Shown piece after piece: positions 27,004 to 38,502 of a stretch of DNA of 64,000 nucleotides. The DNA is taken from positions 26,346 through 90,345 of the forward strand of contig NZ_VNWP01000011.1 of the NCBI RefSeq assembly GCF_014224355.1, written 5' to 3'. The notes below the pieces were generated by a model. That model did no database searches, was not told where the DNA came from, and saw only the letters and a program-made list of their open reading frames with translations. The stretch comes from Synechococcus sp. BSA11S. Its GTDB lineage: Bacteria > Cyanobacteriota > Cyanobacteriia > PCC-6307 > Cyanobiaceae. The position numbers and the translations under genes are program-made. The first letter of the stretch is position 1; every line of letters starts with the position of its first letter.

Positions 27004-28413
27004 ATGCTGGAGCCAGCTTCTTCCCCGATCGGAGCCCCCCTCGGGGAGGGTTGCACCGGCTTCGGCACCGATGGCATCAGGGGGCAGGTGGGGAGCCTGA
27101 TCACGCCCCTTCTGGCCCTTCAGATGGGCTACTGGTGCGGTCGGGTGCTTCCTCCCGAGCGCCCGGTGCTGATCGGCATGGACTCCCGCAACAGCGGCCC
27201 GATGCTGGCCGCTGCCCTCACCGCCGGCCTGACCGCCGCCGGACGGGAGGTGTGGAACCTGGGCCTCTGCCCCACCCCCGCGGTGCCCGGCACGATCCGC
27301 CGGGTCGCGGCGGCCGGCGGCCTGATGGTCTCCGCCAGCCACAACCCTCCCGGCGACAACGGCATCAAGGTGTTCGGGCCTGGTGGCGCCAAGATCGACC
27401 GACCGCTGCAGGAGGCGATCGAAGCGGGCCTGCGCGGCGATCTCCCCGCCACGATCCAGGCCACTGGGCTGAGCGGCCCCCGTGGCTGTGGGCCGGCCTG
27501 CCAGCGGCCGGATCTGCTCGACGACTACCGCGCCGCCTTGCTCGCCAGTGTCGGTGGGGGGCGACTGGACGGCTGCCGCATCGTGCTCGACCTCTGCTGG
27601 GGGTCCGCCACAGCCTGTGGTGCCGCGGTGTTCAGCGCCCTCGGGGCGGATCTGACCGTGCTGCATGGGGATCCCGACGGGCAGCGGATCAACGTGTCGT
27701 GCGGCAGCACCCATCTGGAGGCCCTTCGCCAGGCGGTGCTGCAATCAGGTGCCCAGATGGGCTTCGCTTTCGACGGCGACGCCGATCGGATGATGGCGGT
27801 CGACGGCAAGGGTCGGGTCGTGGATGGCGATCAGGTGCTCTATCTCTGGGGCGGGGCCCTGCTGGAGACGGGCGACCTCCCCGGTCGGCTGCTGGTGGCC
27901 ACCGTGATGTCGAACCTGGGCTTCGAGCGGGCCTGGCAGGCCAGGGGTGGCTTGCTGCAGCGCACCGACGTGGGCGATCAGCATGTGCACGCCGCCATGG
28001 AAGCCAGCGGAGCCGGACTGGGAGGAGAGCAGTCGGGTCACATCCTCTCGGCCCGGCACGGGATGAGCGGCGATGGTCTGCTCACCGCCTTGCAGGTGGC
28101 CACGCTGATCCACAACGGCGCCGGGTCCCTGGCCGACTGGATGGAAGCCAGTTTTCAGCCTTACCCCCAGGCCCTGGTCAACGTCACTGTGCCCGATCGG
28201 AGCCGGCGCCAGCAGTGGCACCACTGCGATCCCCTCCGACAGGCCGTCGAGCAGGCCGAGACGGCCATGGCCGGCAGCGGTCGGGTGCTGGTGAGGGCCA
28301 GCGGCACCGAACCGCTGCTGCGGGTGATGGTGGAGGCGGCCGAGCAGGAGGCCGTCGACCACTGGTCGTCCCATCTGGCGGCCCTGGCCGCGGCTCATCT
28401 CAACCGGAGCTGA
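27004..28413 (+). CDS. glmM: Phosphoglucosamine mutase
   Basis: 469 residues from ATG 27004. Converts glucosamine-6-phosphate to glucosamine-1-phosphate for UDP-GlcNAc, the precursor of peptidoglycan and lipopolysaccharide. Family motifs: FGTDGIRG near the N-terminus, the phosphoserine loop MVSASHNPPGDNGIKVF, the metal site FAFDGDADRMMAVD, GGEQSGHI and the C-terminal VRASGTEPLLRVM. The 3' end overlaps by 14 bases the GlcNAc-kinase-like gene on the other strand. Confidence 0.95.
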   Translation: MLEPASSPIGAPLGEGCTGFGTDGIRGQVGSLITPLLALQMGYWCGRVLPPERPVLIGMDSRNSGPMLAAALTAGLTAAGREVWNLGLCPTPAVPGTIRRVAAAGGLMVSASHNPPGDNGIKVFGPGGAKIDRPLQEAIEAGLRGDLPATIQATGLSGPRGCGPACQRPDLLDDYRAALLASVGGGRLDGCRIVLDLCWGSATACGAAVFSALGADLTVLHGDPDGQRINVSCGSTHLEALRQAVLQSGAQMGFAFDGDADRMMAVDGKGRVVDGDQVLYLWGGALLETGDLPGRLLVATVMSNLGFERAWQARGGLLQRTDVGDQHVHAAMEASGAGLGGEQSGHILSARHGMSGDGLLTALQVATLIHNGAGSLADWMEASFQPYPQALVNVTVPDRSRRQQWHHCDPLRQAVEQAETAMAGSGRVLVRASGTEPLLRVMVEAAEQEAVDHWSSHLAALAAAHLNRS

Positions 28414-29401
28414 GCGTCGCCGTGGTCTCCAGCAGCTGCGCGGCCAGCTGCAGGGCCCCCTGGCAGGCATCCCCCCGGGGAGGCACCAGCCGTGCCTGCG
28501 GCAGGGCCAGCGTGAGGCTGCGCTGATACGCCCCCGCGAACCAGCTCAGATGCTCGAGGGCTCCGCCCAGACCACAGACCTCACCGTCTTCGAGGCCCAG
28601 GGTTCGGGCCACGCCAGCCACCAGCGCCGCCAGACCCGCCGCTGAGCGCTCCAGCACCGCCATGGCGTCGGGATCAGCCGCTTCCGCCAGGGCATTGACC
28701 GCCGGAGCCAGGCGGCCGAAGCCGGCGGCGCCGAAGACAGGGTCCACCACCATCGCCTTGATCCGCTGGGGTGTGACGCTCCCCTCGCCCAGGGCCGCCC
28801 AGAGGTTGGTGCGCAAGCTGCTGTCGGGGCGGCGGCCGTCGGCCATCTCCAGAGAGAGAGCCAGGGCGTCACGACCGATGTCGCAGGCCGAGCCGGAGTG
28901 ATCCAGCAGCCACCCCCAGCCGCCGCAGCGGTGCTCGCGCCCCTGGCCGTTCCGGCCCAGGGCGATGCTGCCCGTGCCGCTGATCACCACGATGCCTGGA
29001 CCGCCGCCGAAAGCGCCGTGCCGTGCCGTGTGCTCGTCGCCGCACACCCGCACCCGCTGAGGAGACAGGCCGAGAGCGGAGCAGGCCAGCCTCGTGCCGA
29101 GGTGTTGCACAGCACTGCCCTGCTCGATGCCGCTGGCACCCACAGCGGCCGCCTGCAGCGGAGTGGTCGCGGCCTGGGCCCCGCCTCGGCTGGCCATGGC
29201 GGCAGCGCGGGCCCGCTCCAGGCTGAGGCCAAGGGCGGTGCTGAAGCGTTCCTCACCGGCGGCGGCGGCCAGATGGCTCACACCGGGGCCCTCCCCTTCG
29301 GCGAGCACCTCCAGGCTGCCGTTGCTTTGGCGTTGGGCCAGCCTGCAGGTGGTGTGGGTCTGGCCGGCATCGAAACCCGCCAGCACGACTGATTCAGCCA
29401 T
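28400..29401 (-). CDS. BadF/BadG/BcrA/BcrD-type ATPase, probable N-acetylglucosamine kinase
   Basis: 333 residues from ATG 29401. An ASKHA-fold kinase: LAGFDAGQTHTTCRLA (phosphate-1 loop), GIVVISGTGSIALGRN and CGGWGWLLDHSGSACDIGRDAL, and a C-terminal CGLGGALEHL adenosine loop. This set fits the family that includes eukaryotic GlcNAc kinase and bacterial amino-sugar kinases. Its tail-to-tail position with glmM and the nearby lytic transglycosylase suggest a role in recycling cell-wall amino sugars, an inference from context. Starts within the end of ictB (8-base overlap). Confidence 0.8.
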   Translation of the reverse strand: MAESVVLAGFDAGQTHTTCRLAQRQSNGSLEVLAEGEGPGVSHLAAAAGEERFSTALGLSLERARAAAMASRGGAQAATTPLQAAAVGASGIEQGSAVQHLGTRLACSALGLSPQRVRVCGDEHTARHGAFGGGPGIVVISGTGSIALGRNGQGREHRCGGWGWLLDHSGSACDIGRDALALSLEMADGRRPDSSLRTNLWAALGEGSVTPQRIKAMVVDPVFGAAGFGRLAPAVNALAEAADPDAMAVLERSAAGLAALVAGVARTLGLEDGEVCGLGGALEHLSWFAGAYQRSLTLALPQARLVPPRGDACQGALQLAAQLLETTATLSSG

Positions 29402-30758
29402 CCGCTGCCAAGGGCAGGGTGGCCAGGGTGGCCAGGCAGAACCAGCCGGTGAGCTGCACCTCCGGGCGGAAGAAGATCGTGTCGGTGAGGCCCTGGACAC
29501 AGAGGCCAACGATGGCTGCCACGGCTCCGAGCGCCGGCAGGACGTGGGGATGTTCACGCCGCAGCTGGGACAGGCCCTGGCGAAGGCTGCACTGCAGCAG
29601 GCCAAGGCCCGCCAGCAGTCCGGGAATGCCCCCCTCAACGGCCAGCTCCAGGGGGATCGAGTAGGCGCTGAGGGCGTTGAACTTCGGTTGCTGGTAGAGG
29701 GGATAGATCAGATTGAAGATCGTGTTGCCCGGCCCGATGCCCAGCCAGGGCCGGTCCTGGACCATCTGGAGAGCCGCCATCCAGACGTTGATGCGGAAGT
29801 TGTTGGAACTGTCTTCCCGGCCCGCCACCAGACTCAGCACCCGCACCCGCAGGGCTTCCACCTGGCTGATGGCCACCACCAGCACCAAGGCCCCGCCCAG
29901 CAGAAGCAGCAGCGGAAACAGGCGTCTGAGCAGGGGCGACCAGTGACGACTGGCCCGCAGGGCCAGCAGCAAGGCCAGGCTGCCGAGGGCCCCCACGAGG
30001 CCCAGCCAGCCGCCTCGGCTGTAGGTGAGCATCAAGGCCGCCACCCCGATCAGCAGCGCCGCGAGGGCATAGAGGCGGGCCATGGGCCGCCGCCAGCGCA
30101 GCATGGCCACGGCAGCCAGTGGCAGGATCGGCAGCAGGTAGCCCGCGAGCAGGTTCGGGTTGCCGAGGGTGCTGTAGATCCGCACCGTCCCTTCCGCCAC
30201 CGAGTTCGGGTCTGACCAGCGCGCCAGGGCCGAGCTGTCGGCATAGAGCTGACGGATGCCGATCACCGCCGTGATCAGTTGCCCGCCCAGCAGGGCGGCC
30301 ACGATCCGGTCCCACCAGACGGGCGCCGTGGCGAGCAGCTGACGCATCAGGGCATAGACGCCCAGGTAGCTGACCAGCTTGAGCAGGCCCTTGGCCGCAG
30401 CCGTGGGCACGGGCGAGAAGCCGGTGGCCAGCACCGCCAGCCCCAGCATCAGAAGCAGCCAGCCGCTGATCGGTCCGATCCGGCCGGCGGGGGTGCGCAG
30501 GGCCCAGATCAGCCAGAGCAGACCACTGGAGAGGATCAGCAGACTCAGCCCGGCCCGGGTGACCAGTGGCAGACCCGCCATCAGCGCGCAGAGCACCAGC
30601 CCGGCCAGCAGGGGCAGATTCCTGGCCAGGGGGCCCGAGGAGGAGGCGAACAGCCCCTGCCAGCGCAGCAGCCAGGGCACCCGGGATTCGTGCTCCGGGG
30701 CGTCGGTGCCACCGCCCTCAGCGGAGCCGACGGCGGCATGGGTGGCGGGGTTGGGCAT
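29394..30758 (-). CDS. ictB: IctB-family membrane protein (putative bicarbonate transport / O-antigen ligase fold)
   Basis: 454 residues with about 10-12 membrane segments. The Wzy/O-antigen-ligase-like core contains RIYSTLGNPNLLAGYLLPILPLA, LTYSRGGWLG, the periplasmic loop RPWLGIGPGNTIFNLIYPLYQQPKFNALSAYSIPLE (shortened here: GIGPGNTIFNLIYP then SAYSIPLELAVE) and DTIFFRPEVQLTGW. The cyanobacterial subgroup is called IctB and was linked to inorganic-carbon accumulation, though its actual transport activity is debated. The ATG overlaps the TGA of trmB by one base (TGATG). Confidence 0.88.
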   Translation of the reverse strand: MPNPATHAAVGSAEGGGTDAPEHESRVPWLLRWQGLFASSSGPLARNLPLLAGLVLCALMAGLPLVTRAGLSLLILSSGLLWLIWALRTPAGRIGPISGWLLLMLGLAVLATGFSPVPTAAAKGLLKLVSYLGVYALMRQLLATAPVWWDRIVAALLGGQLITAVIGIRQLYADSSALARWSDPNSVAEGTVRIYSTLGNPNLLAGYLLPILPLAAVAMLRWRRPMARLYALAALLIGVAALMLTYSRGGWLGLVGALGSLALLLALRASRHWSPLLRRLFPLLLLLGGALVLVVAISQVEALRVRVLSLVAGREDSSNNFRINVWMAALQMVQDRPWLGIGPGNTIFNLIYPLYQQPKFNALSAYSIPLELAVEGGIPGLLAGLGLLQCSLRQGLSQLRREHPHVLPALGAVAAIVGLCVQGLTDTIFFRPEVQLTGWFCLATLATLPLAADG

Positions 30759-31471
30759 CAGGCACCGGCGGAACGGGCCGACGGATTATGGGCGGCTTCG
30801 GTGCTCCGCTCCAGGGGCGGCGGCGGATGGCTGCAGGGCTTGCTCCCGCGCCGATAGAGCACCCGGTACACCGGCAGCCCCCGGGCGAGCACCAGCCGCT
30901 CCCGCTCCGTTGCCACCGGCCACGGGTTGTCACCGCGCCACGGACGTGCGTCCTCCGCAGGACGCCTGAACCAGCCACTGGATTCGGTGAGCGCCACCAT
31001 CGGCTCGATCACTGCCGTCACATCGCTCTGCAGAAACAGCTCGCCCCCCTCAGGCAGGGTCGCCGCCAGGGCCTGGAGCAGGTCGGGCTGAAGCACCCGT
31101 CGCTTGTGATGCCTGCTCTTGAACCAGGGGTCGGGAAACTGGATCGTCACCCGCCCCAGCTGTCCGGCAGGCAGGGTCGCCAGCCAGCACAGCAGGCTCA
31201 CATTGGCGTTGCAGAAGAGGAAGCGCAGGTTGCCCGCGCTCAGCTCCCGGCGGTCGCGTTCGGCGGCCTCCACCAGAGGCCTGCGGATCTCGATCCCCAG
31301 AAAGTTCCAGGAGGGCTGGAGTGGAGCCATCGCCAGCAGGAAGCGCCCGCGGGCACTGCCGATGTCGAGGTGGAGCGGCTGGCCCGGGCGCTCGAACAGC
31401 TCCTGGAGGAGGGGCAACGGCAGGGGCCTCTGGTGCACCCTGGAGAGGGGGTTGACGTGCTGCCGCACCAC
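30758..31471 (-). CDS. trmB: tRNA (guanine-N7-)-methyltransferase
   Basis: 237 residues, GTG start at 31471 (the next codon is also GTG). Methylates G46 in the variable loop of tRNAs with S-adenosylmethionine. Signatures: [14 protein letters not shown] (SAM-binding loop), [35 protein letters not shown] (the family motif) and a conserved ELFLQSDV. Three bases after the stop of the FIST gene and overlapping ictB by one base. Confidence 0.95.
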   Translation of the reverse strand: MVRQHVNPLSRVHQRPLPLPLLQELFERPGQPLHLDIGSARGRFLLAMAPLQPSWNFLGIEIRRPLVEAAERDRRELSAGNLRFLFCNANVSLLCWLATLPAGQLGRVTIQFPDPWFKSRHHKRRVLQPDLLQALAATLPEGGELFLQSDVTAVIEPMVALTESSGWFRRPAEDARPWRGDNPWPVATERERLVLARGLPVYRVLYRRGSKPCSHPPPPLERSTEAAHNPSARSAGA

Positions 31472-31474
31472 CGC

Positions 31475-32782
31475 TCAGCCCTCTGCCGGTGGCGGCCCTG
31501 CAGCCTCACGGGGCACCAGGAAGCCCAGGCTTGCCGTGTAACCGTGCAGGTAGGTGGTGCCTCCCACCGGTCCGATCTCTCCGTTGCAGAAGGCCCCGGC
31601 CATCGGCAGACCTGGAAATTCCCGCTGGACGATGCTCACATCGCCGTCGGCTTCGCCGTAGAGCCCCACCCCGCGCCCCAGGCAGGCGAAGAGCAGGCCA
31701 GCCAGAGGAGGCTGGGCGGCGCTGGCGCTGGCCTGGTTGCGCAGCAACTGTCGCAGCTCCTGGCGTGAGGCCTCGGCATCGCGCAGCTGAAACTGCACCT
31801 GCTGGCCCACCCGCAGGCGCTCGGCCACCGCCACCGCCCCGTTGCGGGGGTCCACCCCGATCAGGTTCCTGACCAGAAAAGCGGTGCTCTCCCCGTCGTC
31901 CCCGCCGTCGGCCAGGCTGAAACTGCTGCGCGCCACCCCGAGGAAGAGGGAGTGGCGCACCAGTTCCCGCTCGGTGGGGTTGAGGGTCTGCAGGATCGAC
32001 TGCAGACAGTTCACCGGGGTGTTCTGCTGGTCGCCGCGGCTGAGCTGAAGCACCACATTGCGCTCCGCCTGCTCGATCTCGAACACGGGGCCGATCGGCC
32101 GGCATCCCTGTGCCACCAAGGGATCGATGGTCCAGCGGCCACCGATCAGGCAGCCCACGGCACCGGTCACCACCCGATCGTCGAGCAGCAGTGATCCATG
32201 GTTGGCACTGTGCTGGCCAGCGATTCCCCCCACCTTGGCCAGGCCGGGGAAGGCGTAATCGAGGCCGCTGATCAGATCATTGATCGCCTGGCAGGTGGGG
32301 TCCACCAGAAGCACCATCGCGGAAGCCCGCTCCGGATCGGCTCCCACCCAGCTCACCCAGTCGCGGCTGTCTCCATCGAGATCGGGCAGCTGGTCGGTGT
32401 CCAGCCCGAACAGCTGCAGATCGGCCCCCGGCAGATGCAGCAGCATCACGCTCAGGGCAGGTTCCTGTTCCACTTCATGGGCGGTACCGCTGACCCCCGT
32501 GCCCACCACGCCCCCGCCGGCGGCGCCGAGCCAGTGGCGGGCCCGCAGGCGGGAGCGCAGCAGAGGTAGCAGCCGCGGCAGGTCGCTGGCGTAACTGGTG
32601 GAGCCGAACACCAGGGCCAGATCCGCTTCCCCCCGCGCAGCTGAGCGATACTCCCGGGCACACAGCTGCTGAACCACCTCGCCGACGGCGTCCTCCAGGG
32701 AGGGCTGGCGTGAGAGCGCCGTGCGGCAGGAAGCCTGCTCATCACCACGTCGGAGCCAGGAGAACAGCGGGGGCGCAGGCAT
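31475..32782 (-). CDS. FIST domain protein, putative sensor
   Basis: 435 residues from ATG 32782. FIST N (about residues 40-235, with LALVFGSTSYASDL, VGTGVSG and GGIAGQHSANHGSLLLDD) and FIST C (about 245-415, with FLVRNLIGVDP, LLFACLGRGVGLYGE, GLPMAGAFCNGEIGPVGG and LHGYTASLGFL) together make the full domain pair. FIST domains are predicted to bind small ligands such as amino acids and in other bacteria sit on sensor kinases; here the protein stands alone. Heads a four-gene reverse operon with trmB, ictB and the kinase-like gene. Confidence 0.9.
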   Translation of the reverse strand: MPAPPLFSWLRRGDEQASCRTALSRQPSLEDAVGEVVQQLCAREYRSAARGEADLALVFGSTSYASDLPRLLPLLRSRLRARHWLGAAGGGVVGTGVSGTAHEVEQEPALSVMLLHLPGADLQLFGLDTDQLPDLDGDSRDWVSWVGADPERASAMVLLVDPTCQAINDLISGLDYAFPGLAKVGGIAGQHSANHGSLLLDDRVVTGAVGCLIGGRWTIDPLVAQGCRPIGPVFEIEQAERNVVLQLSRGDQQNTPVNCLQSILQTLNPTERELVRHSLFLGVARSSFSLADGGDDGESTAFLVRNLIGVDPRNGAVAVAERLRVGQQVQFQLRDAEASRQELRQLLRNQASASAAQPPLAGLLFACLGRGVGLYGEADGDVSIVQREFPGLPMAGAFCNGEIGPVGGTTYLHGYTASLGFLVPREAAGPPPAEG

Positions 32783-32840
32783 CACCCGAACCTACTGGTG
32801 TGGCTTGGCGCGGATAATGGCGCCTTCCCGTACCCAAGCT

Positions 32841-33455
32841 GTGCCTGACCTGCTGTACCGCACCCTGGTGTGGCTCGACTTCCGCCTTGCGGTGGTCTTC
32901 ACTCTGGGCCTGCCTCTGGTGCTGCTGGTCTGGGCGGCCTGCCGGCGGGAAGGGGCGCTGCTGCGGCTGATGGGCATCTACTGGAAGGTGGCCAGCCTGC
33001 TGGCGATTGCGGTGCTGTTGTTCGTCGACGCCCGGCCCCTGGCCTATCCACTGATGATTCTGGCGAAACTGCTGATGGTGGCGTCGCTCTGGTTCTGGGT
33101 GGACCTGAATGAGGAGCTGGCTGATCTGCCCCCCTGGCGCGCCCTTCCCCTGGCGGTGCGCAGCTGGCGCTGGGCACTCACGGCCTTTGGCCTGCTGGGG
33201 GCCGGGCTTGGCCTGAGTGCCCTGGGCTGTGGCCTGGGCGTGGCCCGCAGCGCGTTCTGTCAGACCTGGCTGGAGGCTCCGCGCCGCCTGCATGGGTTGG
33301 CGACGGAGGTGTTCGCCTTCGTGTTCGGTGCCGACCTCACCCCCACCCTCACCGCGTTCTTCGGTTACCTGGCGCTGGTGGCCTATGTGGTGGGTCTGCT
33401 GCAATGGATCCTGGTGCGTCTACCCCGTCAGGGGCGGGTCGCTGGAGGATTCTGA
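32841..33455 (+). CDS. DUF3177 family membrane protein
   Basis: About 204 residues from GTG 32841 (MPDLLYRTLVWLDFRLAVVF); ATG 32817 would add eight residues and cannot be excluded. Five or so membrane segments. The WLDFRLAV start, FWVDLNEELADLPPWRALPLAVR centre and the final LVAYVVGLLQWILVRLPRQGR fit the cyanobacterial DUF3177 family. Function unknown. Its TGA overlaps the ATG of the next gene by one base. Confidence 0.8.
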   Translation: MPDLLYRTLVWLDFRLAVVFTLGLPLVLLVWAACRREGALLRLMGIYWKVASLLAIAVLLFVDARPLAYPLMILAKLLMVASLWFWVDLNEELADLPPWRALPLAVRSWRWALTAFGLLGAGLGLSALGCGLGVARSAFCQTWLEAPRRLHGLATEVFAFVFGADLTPTLTAFFGYLALVAYVVGLLQWILVRLPRQGRVAGGF

Positions 33456-33754
33456 TGGCCCAGTCCCTGCTGGCCCAGCTCGAAGCCCTCAGTCGCGGCC
33501 GGGCCGACCGGGTGCTGCGCCTGCGGGGCACCCTGCCGGGGGCGCAGCATGAGCCCTTCGAGCTGCTGGTGTTCCGTGGGTTCTCCTGCAGCGTCACCCA
33601 CCCCACCGCCTTTGATCCCGACCAGAGTGCCCTGCCGGATGGGGCCGAGATCAGCGAGGCCGAGCTGCTGCTGGGGCCCCTGAACCCCGCCGACGAGCAG
33701 GTGCTGGCGGGCCCTCTGGCACCCCAGCACTTTCTCGATCCAGCCCACTGGTGA
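33455..33754 (+). CDS. DUF7734-like conserved small protein
   Basis: 99 residues from ATG 33455, joined to DUF3177 by TGATG. The segment LLVFRGFSCSVTHPTAFDPDQSALPDGAEI and the following GPLNPADEQVLAGPL recall a cyanobacterial/chloroplast family (DUF7734 in my recollection). Predicted soluble. Function unknown. It ends seven bases before the stop of ileS on the other strand. Confidence 0.65.
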   Translation: MAQSLLAQLEALSRGRADRVLRLRGTLPGAQHEPFELLVFRGFSCSVTHPTAFDPDQSALPDGAEISEAELLLGPLNPADEQVLAGPLAPQHFLDPAHW

Positions 33755-33761
33755 GCCGCGC

Positions 33762-36752
<2,991 letters not shown>

Positions 36753-36795
36753 AGCGCCTGGGGGGGCAGCAAGGGCGAATTATCGACCCCAGCCC

Positions 36796-37425
36796 TCAGG
36801 GGTTCTCCTCCGGAGGCTCCTCTGCTCCCTGATCCTGCTCAGCATCATCGGCTGGCTCACCGCCATCGCTCGCCCCGTCGTCTTGCGGATTGGGCTCAGC
36901 GCTGGCCTGCTCAATCAGTTGATCAATCTCCTCAAACGATTCGACTGTGGTGAGGTCGGCGGCGTCGCTGGTTTCTCCTTCCGGGTCGGGGCGTACCCAG
37001 CGCTTGGTGCTCTCGCGGGCCCGGGCACTGGCTTCGCGCCGCTCCTTCAGCCAGGAGAGCAGGCCCCCCAGGCTGGCTCCCGCCAGGCTGATCAGCCTGA
37101 TCAGGGCGGCAGCCAGTTGCTGCAGGCTGGTGCGCCAGCGCTCCAGGCCGGTGAGGCGCGTCTGTTCGTCCGAGCTGAGCTGGCGCCAGCGGCCCAGACC
37201 CACCTCCGTGCCCAGCCGACCGATCAGCAGACCGGCGCAGAGCACCGCCAGCATCGGAGCCCCGCTCAGGCGCTCGGCGCTGGTGACCAGCACCAGACCC
37301 AGCACCAGCACCAGGGCACCCCAGACGGAGTCGCGGGGGCGGCTGAGCTCGGGCACCAGCAGGGGCAGCAGCAGCACCAGCAGTCCGGCCAGGAGTGCCA
37401 GGGATCCACCGAGGGTGGCGAGCAT
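36796..37425 (-). CDS. ycf66: Ycf66 family protein
   Basis: 209 residues from ATG 37425. Three short membrane segments in the first 85 residues (MLATLGGSLALLAGLLVLLL, WGALVLVLGLVLVTSAERLSG, MLAVLCAGLLIGRLGTEVG), then a charged region and an acidic tail rich in Glu, Asp and Gln. Matches the Ycf66 family shared with some plastids, function unknown. Upstream, on the opposite strand, lies tRNA-Leu. The C-terminal acidic tail is likely disordered. Confidence 0.75.
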   Translation of the reverse strand: MLATLGGSLALLAGLLVLLLPLLVPELSRPRDSVWGALVLVLGLVLVTSAERLSGAPMLAVLCAGLLIGRLGTEVGLGRWRQLSSDEQTRLTGLERWRTSLQQLAAALIRLISLAGASLGGLLSWLKERREASARARESTKRWVRPDPEGETSDAADLTTVESFEEIDQLIEQASAEPNPQDDGASDGGEPADDAEQDQGAEEPPEENP

Positions 37426-37478
37426 GGGGCTTTGGCGGCGGTTCGGCCATTCTGAGCCGCTCGATACAGTCAGCTCAC

Positions 37479-37560
37479 GCCCACCTGGCGGAATTGGTAG
37501 ACGCGCTGGTTTTAGGTACCAGTGGCTTCGGTCGTGGGGGTTCAAGTCCCCCGGTGGGCA
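37479..37560 (+). tRNA. tRNA-Leu (anticodon TAG)
   Basis: 82-base class II tRNA. The acceptor GCCCACC (37479-37485) pairs with GGTGGGC (37553-37559), discriminator A. The anticodon stem CTGGT/ACCAG encloses TTTAGGT, giving TAG; a variable arm follows, and the T arm has GTTCAAGTC. No CCA encoded. It reads CUA codons. Confidence 0.97.
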
Positions 37561-37631
37561 TCACCTCGACGGTCTGATCAGGCCGGTGCCGAGCCGGCCT
37601 GGATGTGGCCATACCGGAAAGCCCTGGCCGA

Positions 37632-38231
37632 TCAGCGCGCCAGCATGGCCAGCGGCCCGAGGGCCACAAGTCCGCCGCAGAGGGCCAGTGCCACGGCAAG
37701 CCGTGTGGTGAACGTGCCTGGCAGGCGGCGCAGCACCAGCAAGGTGGAGCCACTCACCAGGAGCGAGCCGACCAGGGCCCCCAGCCACCAGGAGAGGGAG
37801 GTGTGATCACTGGGGGCCTCAATTCCGTGCAGCATGGCGTGGAGCGCCACGGCAGCGGCGATCACGCCGCCCCAGAGGCCGAGCCGGGAGCTGCTGCCCT
37901 GAGCGCGCAGGATCAGGCCGGCCACGGCCGTGATGGCCAGGGCCGCAAGCAGTTCCCCGAAGGGCAGGCTGCCTCCCATCGCCCCGAAGACACCACCGGC
38001 GATGGCCCCCGCCAGCGCCCAGCCCAGCAGGGCTGAGGAGATGGAGGCGGCGGCACCGACACCGATCAGCAGCAGCAGGTGATCGACGCCGGTGAGGGGG
38101 TGAAGAAAGCCGGAACTGATGCCCCCATGGGCGATGCCATGGGCCTGGGCCGGCTGGCCGGCCAGACTGAAGGCCACAGCGGCCAGGCCGGCGTAGAGGG
38201 CCAGGGTGCTGCTGCTGGGGAATCTGCTCAT
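37632..38231 (-). CDS. HupE/UreJ family transporter, probably cobalt (or nickel)
   Basis: 199 residues from ATG 38231. A signal peptide-like start (LALYAGLAAVAFSLAGQPAQA) is followed by AHGIAHGGISSGFLHPLTGVDHLLLLIGVG, the HupE/UreJ signature with metal-binding histidines (HPLTGVDH), and six or so membrane segments. Later histidines (LHAMLHGIEAPSDHTS) fit the same family. HupE proteins mediate Ni2+ or Co2+ uptake. The cobalamin riboswitch directly upstream points to cobalt uptake for B12 or pseudo-B12 synthesis. Confidence 0.88.
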   Translation of the reverse strand: MSRFPSSSTLALYAGLAAVAFSLAGQPAQAHGIAHGGISSGFLHPLTGVDHLLLLIGVGAAASISSALLGWALAGAIAGGVFGAMGGSLPFGELLAALAITAVAGLILRAQGSSSRLGLWGGVIAAAVALHAMLHGIEAPSDHTSLSWWLGALVGSLLVSGSTLLVLRRLPGTFTTRLAVALALCGGLVALGPLAMLAR

Positions 38232-38264
38232 CGAGGGGGACGGTCCGCGCCGGTGGAGTGGGGA

Positions 38265-38412
38265 ACTGAGACGGCGAGCGTTCTGACTGAGGGGCGTCTC
38301 CGAAGGGGGCCCCATCACAGCTGCGGGACAGTGCCGGATTCGACGGGACCTGCAGGGCCCCACCACACCGGACTTTCCTCCTTGCCTCCAGGGTATGAAC
38401 CACTGGAACCGT
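38265..38412 (-). promoter_or_regulatory. Cobalamin riboswitch
   Basis: Reading the reverse strand from about 38412 towards 38265: AGGAAAGTCCGGTG, then GAATCCGGCACTG, the B12 box TCCCGCAGCTGTGATG and, before the gene, AGTCAGAACGCTCGCC. This order and spacing are those of cobalamin (AdoCbl-type) riboswitches. It ends about 35 bases before the ATG of the HupE/UreJ gene, so repression may act on translation. No obvious intrinsic terminator lies between it and the gene. Ends are approximate. Confidence 0.88.
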
Positions 38413-38502
38413 CCTCAGCATTCTGGACCTTCCTGGCCGGCATGGCAGCCCACGACCGCAACAGCCCGCGACGCAGCAGCACCGCTCCTCGGCAGGCGCC
38501 GC

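Noticed and set aside
26731..27744. Upstream extension of the lytic transglycosylase to 1027 residues
   Set aside because: The extra part is antisense to glmM and has no domain; ATG 26730 precedes the membrane anchor.
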